DNA from: Gammaproteobacteria bacterium
Lineage (GTDB): Bacteria > Pseudomonadota > Gammaproteobacteria > Enterobacterales > Alteromonadaceae
Assembly (NCBI GenBank): GCA_018222985.1
Contig: JAAEZG010000003.1
Span: forward strand, 186,001-250,000
Direction: 5' to 3'
DNA length: 64,000 nucleotides
The notes under the pieces were generated by a model that ran no database searches, was not told the origin of the DNA, and worked only from the letters and a program-made list of their open reading frames with translations. Numbering within the stretch: the first letter of the stretch is position 1; every line of letters begins with the position of its first letter. Made by a program: the position numbers and the translations under genes. Positions 35,798 to 44,704 of the stretch are shown here, one piece after another.

Positions 35798-35826
35798 TTG
35801 TTTTGTGCATTTTTATTCACTATAAT
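35798..35826 (+). promoter_or_regulatory. argC promoter with an ArgR box
   Basis: -35 TTGTTT (35798-35803), 17-bp spacer, -10 TATAAT (35821-35826). The spacer holds TGCATTTTTATTCA (35806-35819), close to the ARG box WNTGAATWWWWATTCANW with one departure in the left half. Its position inside the promoter fits classical ArgR repression of the argCBFGH(A) operon. Confidence 0.8.
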
Positions 35827-35868
35827 TCGATCAAGTTTTGGCCATAAAGCAATGAGTGATTCGTACCA

Positions 35869-36888
35869 GTGGAACTTGATAAAAGCATACCATGCGCTGT
35901 ATTTGGCGCCAGCGGCTATAGCGGCGTTGAATTAGCGTGGCTACTGCATAATCACCCATTCTTTTTGCTTAAACATGCTTATTCTTCTAGCGCACGTGAA
36001 GAAGCAGAGCCCCTTGCTGGTTTGTACCCACAAATAGCGGGTCAGCTTGATATTATTCTGCAACCTTGGCACCCGGATTTGTTGCCGCAGCTTGCGCAGC
36101 AAGTTCGGGTGGTTTTTTTAGCGCTACCCCATGAAGCGAGTGCTGAACTTGCCCCTGTATTGATCAAAGCTGGGTTGGTTGTATTTGATCTCTCAGGTGC
36201 ATTTCGGCTTCGCGACCCACAGCAACATCTTCAGGCCTATGCCTTTGAGCAACCCAACATTGGGGTTGATGATATTCCTTATGGCTTAGCCGAATGGACG
36301 GTGCTACAGGGCCACGAGCCTTTGGTGGCGGTGCCTGGCTGTTATCCAACGGCAGCGGCACTGGCTTTAAAGCCGTTAATGCACTTGGTGCAAGGCACTC
36401 CCCTAATTAATGCGGTAAGCGGTGTGTCGGGTGCGGGCCGTAAAGCAGCTGCGCACACCAGTTTCTGTGAGGTCAGCTTGGCTGCATATGGTGTTGCTAC
36501 GCACCGGCACCAGCCAGAAATCTGCCAAAGTGTCGGCCGTCCAGTCATTTTCGTTCCGCATTTAGGGAATTTTAAACGGGGCATACTAGCCACGATTTAT
36601 GCGCCACTAGAAGCCGGTACCACCCAGCAAGATGTCGATTTAGCACTGCAACGCGCATACCACGCGCAGCCATTAGTGCGCTTGTGCCAACAGCCGCCGG
36701 CGGTTAACGACGTTGTCGGTACGGCGTTTTGTGATATTCACGCGGTGGTACATAACGGGCATGTCATTTTATGTGTAGCTATCGATAATTTACTGAAAGG
36801 CGCAGCGGCCCAAGCTGTGCAACTGGCCAATATGTATTTCGATATGCCAGCCAGCACTGGCCTAACTGGGCGTGGTGGTGTGATATGA
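35869..36888 (+). CDS. argC: N-acetyl-gamma-glutamyl-phosphate reductase
   Basis: Third step of arginine synthesis; it reduces acetylglutamyl phosphate with NADPH. It has 339 residues. The nucleotide motif is VFGASGYSGVELAWLL (11-26), and the catalytic cysteine is in VAVPGCYPTAAALAL (about 148-162). The frame opens with GTG at 35869; no good ribosome site is seen, and an ATG at 35852 is in another frame. First gene of the operon; it overlaps argB by 4 bp. argE is not beside it, unlike the usual enteric layout. Confidence 0.96.
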   Translation: MELDKSIPCAVFGASGYSGVELAWLLHNHPFFLLKHAYSSSAREEAEPLAGLYPQIAGQLDIILQPWHPDLLPQLAQQVRVVFLALPHEASAELAPVLIKAGLVVFDLSGAFRLRDPQQHLQAYAFEQPNIGVDDIPYGLAEWTVLQGHEPLVAVPGCYPTAAALALKPLMHLVQGTPLINAVSGVSGAGRKAAAHTSFCEVSLAAYGVATHRHQPEICQSVGRPVIFVPHLGNFKRGILATIYAPLEAGTTQQDVDLALQRAYHAQPLVRLCQQPPAVNDVVGTAFCDIHAVVHNGHVILCVAIDNLLKGAAAQAVQLANMYFDMPASTGLTGRGGVI

Positions 36889-37652
36889 GTACGCCATTAG
36901 TGATTAAACTTGGTGGCCGCGTGCTACAAAGTCACAGTAACTTAAATGCATTACTAACCATTATTGCGCAATTGGCTAAGCTGCGCCCGTTAGTGCTGGT
37001 GCATGGCGGTGGTGATCAAGTTGAAGCCTTACTAGAGCAGTTGGGCCACACTAGCCTGAAGGTCGATGGCCAACGCATTACCCCAGTGGCACAAATGCCG
37101 ATTGTGGCGGGTGTGCTTGCGGGCGATGTGAATTCGCAACTGGTTGCCGTTGCTCAGCAGCATCAACTTAACGCCGTGGGCTTAACTCTGGCTGCTGGCC
37201 ACTCCGTACGCTGCGAAGTAGACACCACGCGTGGCGCAGTGGGTATTCCACAACCCAATCAACCAGCACTGCTGCAGTTGTTGCTCGACAAAAATTTCTT
37301 ACCCATTTTAAGTTCAATTGGCGCTGACGACGCCGGTAATCGCTTAAACGTCAACGCGGACTTAGCCGCGGCTGCTATTGCTCAGCTATTACATGCCGAT
37401 TTAATTCTACTCACCGACGTGCCCGGCATTTTGGACCAAGACGGTGAGCTTATCGAATCCATTTCTGTTGACCAAGCGCCCGCGCTTATTGCCGACGGCA
37501 CCGTGCGTGACGGCATGCTGGTCAAGCTAAACGCCGCTGTGCAAGCAGCAACCGCCTCGCGACGAAGTATCGCGGTGGCCGGCTGGCAAGACGCCAAAGC
37601 GCTCACCCGCTTAGCAAAGGGTGAAGCAGCCGGAACCCGCATCCGCTTTTAA
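36885..37652 (+). CDS. argB: Acetylglutamate kinase
   Basis: Second step of arginine synthesis; phosphorylates N-acetylglutamate. It has 255 residues. The start MSTPLVIKLGGRVLQS carries the ATP-binding KLGG, followed by VLVHGGGDQVEALL near 41-54 and the substrate region NVNADLAAAAIAQLL near 155-170; LILLTDVPGILDQDG near 173-187 is also typical. At this length it lacks the N-terminal helix of arginine-inhibited kinases, so feedback control probably acts elsewhere (inference). Confidence 0.97.
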   Translation: MSTPLVIKLGGRVLQSHSNLNALLTIIAQLAKLRPLVLVHGGGDQVEALLEQLGHTSLKVDGQRITPVAQMPIVAGVLAGDVNSQLVAVAQQHQLNAVGLTLAAGHSVRCEVDTTRGAVGIPQPNQPALLQLLLDKNFLPILSSIGADDAGNRLNVNADLAAAAIAQLLHADLILLTDVPGILDQDGELIESISVDQAPALIADGTVRDGMLVKLNAAVQAATASRRSIAVAGWQDAKALTRLAKGEAAGTRIRF

Positions 37653-37701
37653 TGGCTAACACAATTTAACACCTCAGTTTTATATGAAAGGTTACCAACA
37701 C

Positions 37702-38616
37702 ATGAATGATTTATTGGCTATGGGCGACTTGTCCCCGCAGCAAACCAACGACTTATTACAGTTAGCGCACACCATTAAACAGCGCCCAACCGCGTGGGCG
37801 AACTATTTGCAAGGCAAAAGCATTGCTCTGTTATTTGAAAAGCCCTCGCTGCGCACCCGTGCTAGCTTTGCGGCAGGTATTAATCGCTTGGGTGGGCACA
37901 GCATTTATTTAGATGCGCAAAACCTGATGGGTGAGCGCGAGCCGGCCAGCGATGTCGGTGCCAACTTGGCGCTTTGGCACGACGCTATTGTTGCGCGTGT
38001 CTATTCACAAGCAACGTTGAGTGAGCTTGCAGCCGCTTCGGGCAAGCCGGTGGTGAATGCCTTAAGTGACATTTGTCACCCTTGCCAAGCGTTAGCCGAT
38101 TTACTGACCTTACAAGAGCAGCTCGGCGATTTGTCGCAGGTACACCTTACTTACATAGGCGATGGCAACAATGTATGCCATGCGCTAATGGCCGGCGCCG
38201 CGCAAGTCGGTATGCAGTTACAAATAGTCACGCCTGAAGGGTACGCCCCCAATGCAGAGTTGCTAACTGCTGCTCAGAAAGTGGCGGCGCAAACGGGCGG
38301 AGCCATTCATGTTGTGCACAACTTAAACGAACTGCAACAAACCGATGCTATTTATACCGACACTTGGTTTTCCATGGGGCAAACGCGCGATAGCAATGAC
38401 GTGATGCATGACTTTGCTCCGTTTCAAGTGAATAGCGACTTAATGAAGCGCCTTGGTGCCAAGCATTTTATGCATTGTTTACCCGCCTACCGTGGGCGTG
38501 AAGTGACAGCAGAAGTTATTGATGGTGCGGGCAGCCTGGTGTTGCAACAAGCCGAGAACCGTTTACACGCACAAAACGCTATTTTAGTGAAATTAATTGA
38601 AGGAGCTGCCGCATGA
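37702..38616 (+). CDS. argF: Ornithine carbamoyltransferase
   Basis: Makes citrulline from ornithine and carbamoyl phosphate. I start at the ATG at 37702 ([14 protein letters not shown]), preceded by AAAGG; another ATG lies 6 codons upstream. It has 304 residues. The carbamoyl-phosphate motif is [15 protein letters not shown] (about 44-58, in place of the common STRTR), with [10 protein letters not shown] near 124-133, and [11 protein letters not shown] near 255-265. N-acetylornithine transferase is an alternative that I consider less likely. It ends with a 4-bp overlap with argG. Confidence 0.93.
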   Translation: MNDLLAMGDLSPQQTNDLLQLAHTIKQRPTAWANYLQGKSIALLFEKPSLRTRASFAAGINRLGGHSIYLDAQNLMGEREPASDVGANLALWHDAIVARVYSQATLSELAAASGKPVVNALSDICHPCQALADLLTLQEQLGDLSQVHLTYIGDGNNVCHALMAGAAQVGMQLQIVTPEGYAPNAELLTAAQKVAAQTGGAIHVVHNLNELQQTDAIYTDTWFSMGQTRDSNDVMHDFAPFQVNSDLMKRLGAKHFMHCLPAYRGREVTAEVIDGAGSLVLQQAENRLHAQNAILVKLIEGAAA

Positions 38617-39845
38617 GCGCCGTTAAAAACACCTCTGTGAAAAAAGTTGTACTGGCTTACTCGGGCGGCTTAGACACCTCGGCGATTGTGCCGTGGTTAA
38701 AAGAAAACTACGACTGCGAAGTGGTGGCTTTTGTGGCTGATGTTGGCCAAGGTGACGACGAATTAGCTGGGGTTGAAGAAAAAGCGATCGCCTCGGGCGC
38801 AAGCAGCTGTTATGTGGTTGACCTAAAAGATAAATTCGCCAGCGAAGTGATCTATCCGACACTTAAAACCGGTGCCATTTATGAGGGCCAATACTTGCTA
38901 GGCACGGCGCTTGCGCGGCCAATTATTGCCGAAGCGCAAGTTGCCGTTGCACGCCAAGTGGGTGCCGACGCGGTCGCTCATGGCTGTACCGGTAAAGGCA
39001 ACGACCAAGTACGCTTTGAGTCGGCGTTTGCTGCGCTAGCCCCTGACTTAAAAGTGATTGCGCCGTGGCGGGAATGGACCATGCGCTCGCGCCCGCAATT
39101 ATTAGCCTATTTAGCCGAACGCAATGTGCCATGCAGTGCGTCGGCCACCAAAATTTACAGCCGCGATGCCAACCTGTGGCACATTTCAACCGAAGGCGGC
39201 GAGCTAGAAGACCCATGGAACGAGCCAACCGAGCAGGTGTGGACATGGACCGTGGCGCCAGAGCACGCGCCAAATACCCCAGAATATTTAAAGTTAACCT
39301 TTGCCAACGGTGAGTTAATTCAAATTAATGATACGGACTATCAGCCGGTCGACGCTATTTTACACCTCAATAAAGTAGCGGGTGCCCATGGAGTGGGCCG
39401 TCTCGACATGGTTGAGAACCGTCTGGTTGGCATGAAATCGCGCGGTTGTTATGAAACTCCGGCGGGTGCTGTGCTGTATGCCGCGCTGCAAGGGCTCGAA
39501 AGTTTGGTGCTCGATCGCACCACACAAGATTACCGTATTCGGTTAGGCAATGAGTTTGCCCAGCTGATGTATGACGGCCGTTGGTTCACGCCGTTGAAAG
39601 ACGTGATGTTAGCGGCGGCAACCAAAATAGCTGAGCCGTTAACTGGCGACATTATGGTGAAACTTTACAAAGGCCAAGCCACCGTCACTCAGAAGCGCTC
39701 GCCTAATAGCTTGTACTCCAATGCCTTTGCGACCTTTGACGAAGACGAAGTCTATAATCAACAGCATGCGGAAGGGTTTATTCGTTTATATAGCTTGGCA
39801 AGTCGTATTCGGGCCTTGCATCAACAAGCAGACGACGCGGAGTAA
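38613..39845 (+). CDS. argG: Argininosuccinate synthase
   Basis: Joins citrulline and aspartate using ATP. It has 410 residues, of the shorter (type I) class. The PP-loop is [18 protein letters not shown] (about 11-28). Other family segments: [15 protein letters not shown] near 120-134, [20 protein letters not shown] near 180-199 and [13 protein letters not shown] near 348. The start overlaps argF by 4 bp (ATGA), and argH(A) begins 3 bp after its stop. Confidence 0.98.
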   Translation: MSAVKNTSVKKVVLAYSGGLDTSAIVPWLKENYDCEVVAFVADVGQGDDELAGVEEKAIASGASSCYVVDLKDKFASEVIYPTLKTGAIYEGQYLLGTALARPIIAEAQVAVARQVGADAVAHGCTGKGNDQVRFESAFAALAPDLKVIAPWREWTMRSRPQLLAYLAERNVPCSASATKIYSRDANLWHISTEGGELEDPWNEPTEQVWTWTVAPEHAPNTPEYLKLTFANGELIQINDTDYQPVDAILHLNKVAGAHGVGRLDMVENRLVGMKSRGCYETPAGAVLYAALQGLESLVLDRTTQDYRIRLGNEFAQLMYDGRWFTPLKDVMLAAATKIAEPLTGDIMVKLYKGQATVTQKRSPNSLYSNAFATFDEDEVYNQQHAEGFIRLYSLASRIRALHQQADDAE

Positions 39846-39848
39846 CAC

Positions 39849-41690
39849 ATGAGCTTATGGGGTGGACGGTTCAGCGAGCCAAGCGCCGCTGAATTTAAAC
39901 AATTTAACGACTCACTGCGCTTTGACTACGTGTTGGCGCCATTTGATATTCAGGCGTCACAAGCGTGGGCGGGTTCTTTACAGCACGCCGGGCTAATTAA
40001 TGCCGACGAAAACCAGCAATTACAGCAGGCTTTAAAAGAGCTAGCGAAACGTGTGGCGCAGCAACCTGAGCTGCCGCTACAAACTGACGCCGAAGACATT
40101 CACAGCTGGGTAGAAGCCCAGCTGATTGAAGCCATAGGCGCGACCGCGAAAAAGCTTCACACGGGGCGTAGTCGCAACGACTTGGTTGCCACCGACTTGC
40201 GTTTGTTTTGTAAGCAGTTTGCACAGCACTTAATTACCGCCAACTTGGCTGCAATCGAGAATTTACTCGCCTTTGCTAGCCAATACAGTGACGCTATGCT
40301 GCCTGGCTATACCCACCTACAACGGGCCCAACCCATAGTGGCTGGGCACTGGGCCATGGCCTATGTGAGCATGCTGCAGCGTGATGTGAGCAGACTACGT
40401 GAAACCGTGCGTCGCATGGATGTCAGCCCACTGGGTAGCGGTGCCTTGGCCGGTACCACAGCAGCCATTGATCGGGAAGCTTTAGCGCACGAATTAGGCT
40501 TTCGTAATGCCTGCGAAAATAGTCTTGATGGGGTCTCCGATCGCGACTTTGTATTGGACTTATTAAATACCGCAAGCACCGGCATGATTCATTTGTCGCG
40601 TATTGCCGAAGACGTCATTTTTTACTGCTCGGGCGAGTCTGGCTGCTTTAGCATGAGTGATCGTATTAGCAGTGGTTCGTCGCTCATGCCGCAAAAGAAA
40701 AACCCAGATTTATTTGAGTTGCTGCGCGGTAAAACTGGCCGCGTTATTGGCCATCAGCACGCCATGCAATTGACCCTCAAAGGGCTACCGTTGGCTTACA
40801 ACAAAGACATGCAAGAAGACAAAGAAGGCTTATTTGATGCCTTACACACCTACTTGCAATGCCTACAGATGTTAGCGTTTGCAGTACCTGAACTGCATGT
40901 AAATAGTGCGCATGCGGCGCAGCAAGCTGCCCTTGGCTACAGCAATGCCACTGAATTGGCTGATTATTTAGTCAGCAAAGGCGTACCATTTCGTGATGCC
41001 CACCATATTACTGGTGAGTTGGTGGTTGTAGCTCAACAGCAAGGCCTTGCACTTGAGCAACTGAGCCTGAGTGCCTACCAACAGGTATGCGCGCTGGTTG
41101 CAGACGACGTGTATGCCACCCTTGATTTGCAGTACGGTTTGCAAAAGCGCTCAGCTTTGGGCGGCACCTCGCCAAGCGCAGTAAAAGTTGCTATTAAGCA
41201 TGCTCAAGACTGGCTGCACGCCGCCGAAGCCGCCAGCAAGCACGTGCGCCAAGCACGCTTAAGCGATGTAGACAAAATATGCGAATTGATTGCCTACTGG
41301 GCTGATCAAGGTGAAAACTTGCCACGCGACAAAGCCGATATACTGCAAGCGATTCAAAGCTTCGCGGTAGCTGAAATCAACGATGAGGTAGTAGGCTGTG
41401 CCGCGCTTTATGTGTATAGCACCGGCTTAGCCGAAATTCGTAGCTTGGGCTTATTCCCAATTGCGCAAGGCAAAGGTTTAGGCGCAGAACTCGTGGCATT
41501 CTTGCTTTGGAAAGCGCGTGAACTGGGTATTAGTCGCACCATTGTCTTAACCCGTGTGCCGGAGTTTTTCGGCAAGCTTAATTTCCGTATTACCTTGAAA
41601 GAAAAGCTGCCCGAAAAAGTCATGAAAGACTGTGACTTGTGCCCACGCAAAGATAACTGCGACGAAACCGCGTTAGAATACCTGCTTTAA
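39849..41690 (+). CDS. argH: Bifunctional argininosuccinate lyase / N-acetylglutamate synthase, ArgH(A)
   Basis: A 613-residue fusion. Residues 1-460 are argininosuccinate lyase, the last step (arginine plus fumarate): MSLWGGRFSEP start, HTGRSRNDLVATDLRLF near 103-119, and the fumarase-superfamily signature GSSLMPQKKNPD near 275-286. Residues about 465-613 are a GNAT domain like the C-terminal part of ArgA, the first step (acetylglutamate): ADQGENLPR, IRSLGLFPIAQGKGLGAELV near 530 and a final cysteine-bearing CDLCPRKDNCDETALEYLL. The ArgH(A) fusion is established in Moritella, vibrios and relatives, where the added domain can act as synthase. It closes the operon and supplies entry and exit steps on one chain. 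Confidence 0.95.
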   Translation: MSLWGGRFSEPSAAEFKQFNDSLRFDYVLAPFDIQASQAWAGSLQHAGLINADENQQLQQALKELAKRVAQQPELPLQTDAEDIHSWVEAQLIEAIGATAKKLHTGRSRNDLVATDLRLFCKQFAQHLITANLAAIENLLAFASQYSDAMLPGYTHLQRAQPIVAGHWAMAYVSMLQRDVSRLRETVRRMDVSPLGSGALAGTTAAIDREALAHELGFRNACENSLDGVSDRDFVLDLLNTASTGMIHLSRIAEDVIFYCSGESGCFSMSDRISSGSSLMPQKKNPDLFELLRGKTGRVIGHQHAMQLTLKGLPLAYNKDMQEDKEGLFDALHTYLQCLQMLAFAVPELHVNSAHAAQQAALGYSNATELADYLVSKGVPFRDAHHITGELVVVAQQQGLALEQLSLSAYQQVCALVADDVYATLDLQYGLQKRSALGGTSPSAVKVAIKHAQDWLHAAEAASKHVRQARLSDVDKICELIAYWADQGENLPRDKADILQAIQSFAVAEINDEVVGCAALYVYSTGLAEIRSLGLFPIAQGKGLGAELVAFLLWKARELGISRTIVLTRVPEFFGKLNFRITLKEKLPEKVMKDCDLCPRKDNCDETALEYLL

Positions 41691-41697
41691 TAACGCG

Positions 41698-42015
41698 CTA
41701 GTCTTCAATGTCTTCCGGAATAGGTAGGCCGCGGCGGGTTAGCTCGTCGCGTACTGCTTGTGGAATACGATTTGGGTTGTCTTTGCGTAAATCGTCGTCG
41801 GTTGGCAAGGGTTGGCCGGTGAACGCGTGTAAAAACGCTTCGCACAATAGTTCGCTGTTGGTGGCGTGGCGTAAGTTTTTGATTTGACGACGAGTGCGCT
41901 CGTCCGTGAGAACTTTTAGCACGCGGGTAGGAATAGACACCGTGATTTTTTTCACGTGCTCGCTTTTTTTACCGTGTTCCACATACGGATAAATATAATC
42001 GCCGTTCCATTCCAT
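41698..42015 (-). CDS. metJ: Methionine repressor MetJ
   Basis: Ribbon-helix-helix repressor that uses S-adenosylmethionine as corepressor. It has 105 residues, the same length as in E. coli. The DNA-binding strand is [20 protein letters not shown] (about 17-36), and [25 protein letters not shown] follows (about 53-77). A GAGGTG ribosome site precedes the ATG. Met boxes lie 90-110 bp upstream, so it is likely autoregulated. It converges on argH(A) with an 8-bp gap and no terminator in sight. Confidence 0.97.
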   Translation of the reverse strand: MEWNGDYIYPYVEHGKKSEHVKKITVSIPTRVLKVLTDERTRRQIKNLRHATNSELLCEAFLHAFTGQPLPTDDDLRKDNPNRIPQAVRDELTRRGLPIPEDIED

Positions 42016-42103
42016 ACTTCACCTCGTTGTATTCGACTGTTTTCTGTCAAAAACCATGCACAATGTAGTGAATTGTACTGCGCAAATTCGTGCAGTCAAC
42101 TTT

Positions 42104-42127
42104 ATACGCATAGCTGTCTATACGTCT
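42104..42127. promoter_or_regulatory. Met boxes (MetJ operator) between metJ and metL
   Basis: Three contiguous 8-mers: ATACGCAT, AGCTGTCT and ATACGTCT, matching AGACGTCT at 5, 6 and 7 of 8 positions. Tandem 8-bp boxes are how MetJ binds. The site lies in the 235-bp divergent region and can serve both genes. Confidence 0.7.
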
Positions 42128-42250
42128 TTTTGTGCTAACCTTGCGTAATCGTGCTTTATTGGTGGAAAAACGCGCCGTATAATCGATACTTTAGTTATAG
42201 CATGGTTAAACACATTCAACCCTTGCCCCACAGGAGAAAGCACACGCATC

Positions 42251-44701
42251 ATGACGGTTGAGGTTCAAGTTACCCCAGAGCAAATTCAGGCTGTTGCCGA
42301 CACAGTACAAGTTCACAAATTTGGTGGCAGCAGTTTAGCTGATGCGTATTGTTACCGTCGCGTAGCACGTATTGTGACCGAGTATGCTGGCGCGAGCGAC
42401 TTAGTTGTCGTATCAGCCGCTGGCGATACCACCAACCGTATTTTGGCGATTATTGACGCCAAAAGCGACGACTTAGGTGTGGCTGAAGTACTGCTCAAAC
42501 AGTTGGAAAAATACCAGCAGGGTTTAATTCTTGAACTACTCAATGGCGACGTGCAGCAGCGTGTTTTGGCGCAATCTCAGCATGACTTTAAACGTTGGTA
42601 CGCTTGGTTAGCTGGCGAGGAAGAAATTACCCGTCGCCCTGAGCTTTTATCGTACGGCGAATTATGGAGCGCTCGATTGCTGGCAGCATTGCTTGAGCAG
42701 CAGGGCGTTACCGCAGACTATATTGATGCCCGCACTTTCTTGGTCGCAGACGACGCGCCAGAGCCGCATATTCGTGTTGCAGTGTCACGTGCTGGTTTAC
42801 TGAACCGCATTGCACCGCACCCGGGCACCCGCTTTATTGTCACCGGCTTTATTTGTGCGGACCCGCAAGGCAACTCGCTTATTTTAGGCCGTAACGGCAG
42901 TGACTACTCGGCAACCCTAGTCGGTAGCCTTATTGATGCCAAGCAAGTCACCATATGGAAAGACGTTGCTGGGGTGTATTCGGCCGATCCGCGTAAAGTT
43001 GAGCGCGTGGTTAGCTTACCGACCATTGATTGGCAAGAAGCCGAAGAACTAGCGCGTTTAGGTAGCCCTATTCTTCACCCACGCACCTTTCAACCGGTAA
43101 ACCGTGAACGCATGGTGATTGCTGTGCGTTCCAGCTTAAAAGTAGAAAACCAACAGACTCGCATTGGCCAATACCAAGATTCCGCACCACAGGGCAAGGT
43201 ATTAACCTCGCTAACTGACGTGGTGCTATTTCGGGTTGATTTAAGCGACGCCAAGCTGGTTCAACAGTTTGAAGAGCTTGAGCTGGTGCCGTTAATTAGC
43301 TGGAACGAAGTAGCCCAGCACCATGCGTACTATGCGTATCACCAAAACCATTTGGACTACTTAGAGCGCTGGTTAGAAGACGTTGATAAAGCTGACCATG
43401 TGGTGCAAATGCAAGGCTATTCGATGATTGCCTTGGTGGGGCATCGCATTCAAGAAACCGATCAGTACAGCACCTTTAAAGCAGAACTGAGTGCGCAAAA
43501 CCTGCGCCGCTTGGCATTTTCGCCTGACAGCACCTCAGTAATTGCCATTTTAGAGCAGAAACTTGATAACCGCTTGCTGAACCGCTTGCACAGCCAGTTA
43601 TTTAATTACCGCCGCAGCTTGGGCGTATTGGTGGTCGGCCGCGGTAACATTGGCAGTGCGTGGTTGTCGCTATACCGCCGCTTGCGTGAGCGCATCAACG
43701 AGCAAATGGATGTGCGTATTATCGGTATTTTGAACTCAACCCGCATGTGGCTTGATTACAATGGGTTAGAACTTGATCACTGGGAAGCCAGTTTCGATAA
43801 GTTCGCGCGTCCTTATGAACTCAGCCAGTTGATTCCTGAGCTGCCAAATGCGCCATACGACGAATTGGTCATGCTCGATTTAACCGATGCAGTGCCCGTT
43901 GCACAGCTATACCCAAGCTTTTTCGCCAACGGCTTGCATATTATTAGCGCCAACAAGCGCGCTGGTGCTTCGGGTGAGTCACAGTACAACGAAATTCGCA
44001 CTATTCAACGCGAATATGAGCGTGAGTGGTATTACAACACCACGGTGGGCGCCGGTTTGCCGTTAAATTATGCGCTGAATGACTTACGCAACTCTGGCGA
44101 CACCATTCGCAGTATTTCAGGTATTTTCTCAGGGACCATGAGCTGGCTGTTCGAGAACTTTAACGCCGAGGTTAAATTCAGCGACTTAGTACGCGAAGCT
44201 AAAGCCCGTGGCTTAAGTGAACCAGACCCTCGCGAAGACTTAACCTGCCAAGATATTGTTCGTAAGTTGCTTATTTTGGCCCGTGAAATTGGCTTGAATT
44301 TAGACTGGAAAGATATCGATGTTGAAAGCCTGCTGCCTGAGCAACTCGAAGATATTCCACTTGATGAGTTTATGCGTCGCTTGCCAGAGTTAGACGACAG
44401 CATGCACGATCTTTATCTAGACGCGCAAAAAACGGGCAAAGTGCCGCGCCTACTAGCTAGTTTTGCCGTACAAGAAGACGACAGTGTGCGTGCGCGGGTC
44501 GGTATTGAGTACATACCCGAAGGCGACATGTTGGCGAATTTGATTCCTGGCGAGAATATTTTCGTGATTTACACCGACTGGTATCACGAAATGCCGTTAG
44601 TCATCAGCGGCCCAGGCGCGGGTAAAGAAGTTACCGCCGGCGGTGTGCAGTCAGACTTAAACCAGTTGCTTAGTCGCCTAAGCAACCGGCATAGTCGCTA
44701 A
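42251..44701 (+). CDS. metL: Bifunctional aspartokinase / homoserine dehydrogenase II
   Basis: First and third steps of the aspartate pathway toward methionine. It has 816 residues. The kinase half (1-300) carries VHKFGGSSLADAY, IVTGFICADPQGNSLILGRNGSDYSATL and WKDVAGVYSADPRKV. A linker with degenerate ACT-like segments runs to about 450. The dehydrogenase half starts with LGVLVVGRGNIGSAWLSLY and holds YYNTTVGAGLPLNYALNDLR near 595 and LSEPDPREDLTCQDIVRKLLILAREIGL near 655. The MetJ operator upstream favours the MetL type over ThrA. AGGAG lies 14 bases before the ATG, farther than usual. metB, its usual partner, is missing here. Confidence 0.93.
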   Translation: MTVEVQVTPEQIQAVADTVQVHKFGGSSLADAYCYRRVARIVTEYAGASDLVVVSAAGDTTNRILAIIDAKSDDLGVAEVLLKQLEKYQQGLILELLNGDVQQRVLAQSQHDFKRWYAWLAGEEEITRRPELLSYGELWSARLLAALLEQQGVTADYIDARTFLVADDAPEPHIRVAVSRAGLLNRIAPHPGTRFIVTGFICADPQGNSLILGRNGSDYSATLVGSLIDAKQVTIWKDVAGVYSADPRKVERVVSLPTIDWQEAEELARLGSPILHPRTFQPVNRERMVIAVRSSLKVENQQTRIGQYQDSAPQGKVLTSLTDVVLFRVDLSDAKLVQQFEELELVPLISWNEVAQHHAYYAYHQNHLDYLERWLEDVDKADHVVQMQGYSMIALVGHRIQETDQYSTFKAELSAQNLRRLAFSPDSTSVIAILEQKLDNRLLNRLHSQLFNYRRSLGVLVVGRGNIGSAWLSLYRRLRERINEQMDVRIIGILNSTRMWLDYNGLELDHWEASFDKFARPYELSQLIPELPNAPYDELVMLDLTDAVPVAQLYPSFFANGLHIISANKRAGASGESQYNEIRTIQREYEREWYYNTTVGAGLPLNYALNDLRNSGDTIRSISGIFSGTMSWLFENFNAEVKFSDLVREAKARGLSEPDPREDLTCQDIVRKLLILAREIGLNLDWKDIDVESLLPEQLEDIPLDEFMRRLPELDDSMHDLYLDAQKTGKVPRLLASFAVQEDDSVRARVGIEYIPEGDMLANLIPGENIFVIYTDWYHEMPLVISGPGAGKEVTAGGVQSDLNQLLSRLSNRHSR

Positions 44702-44704
44702 TGA

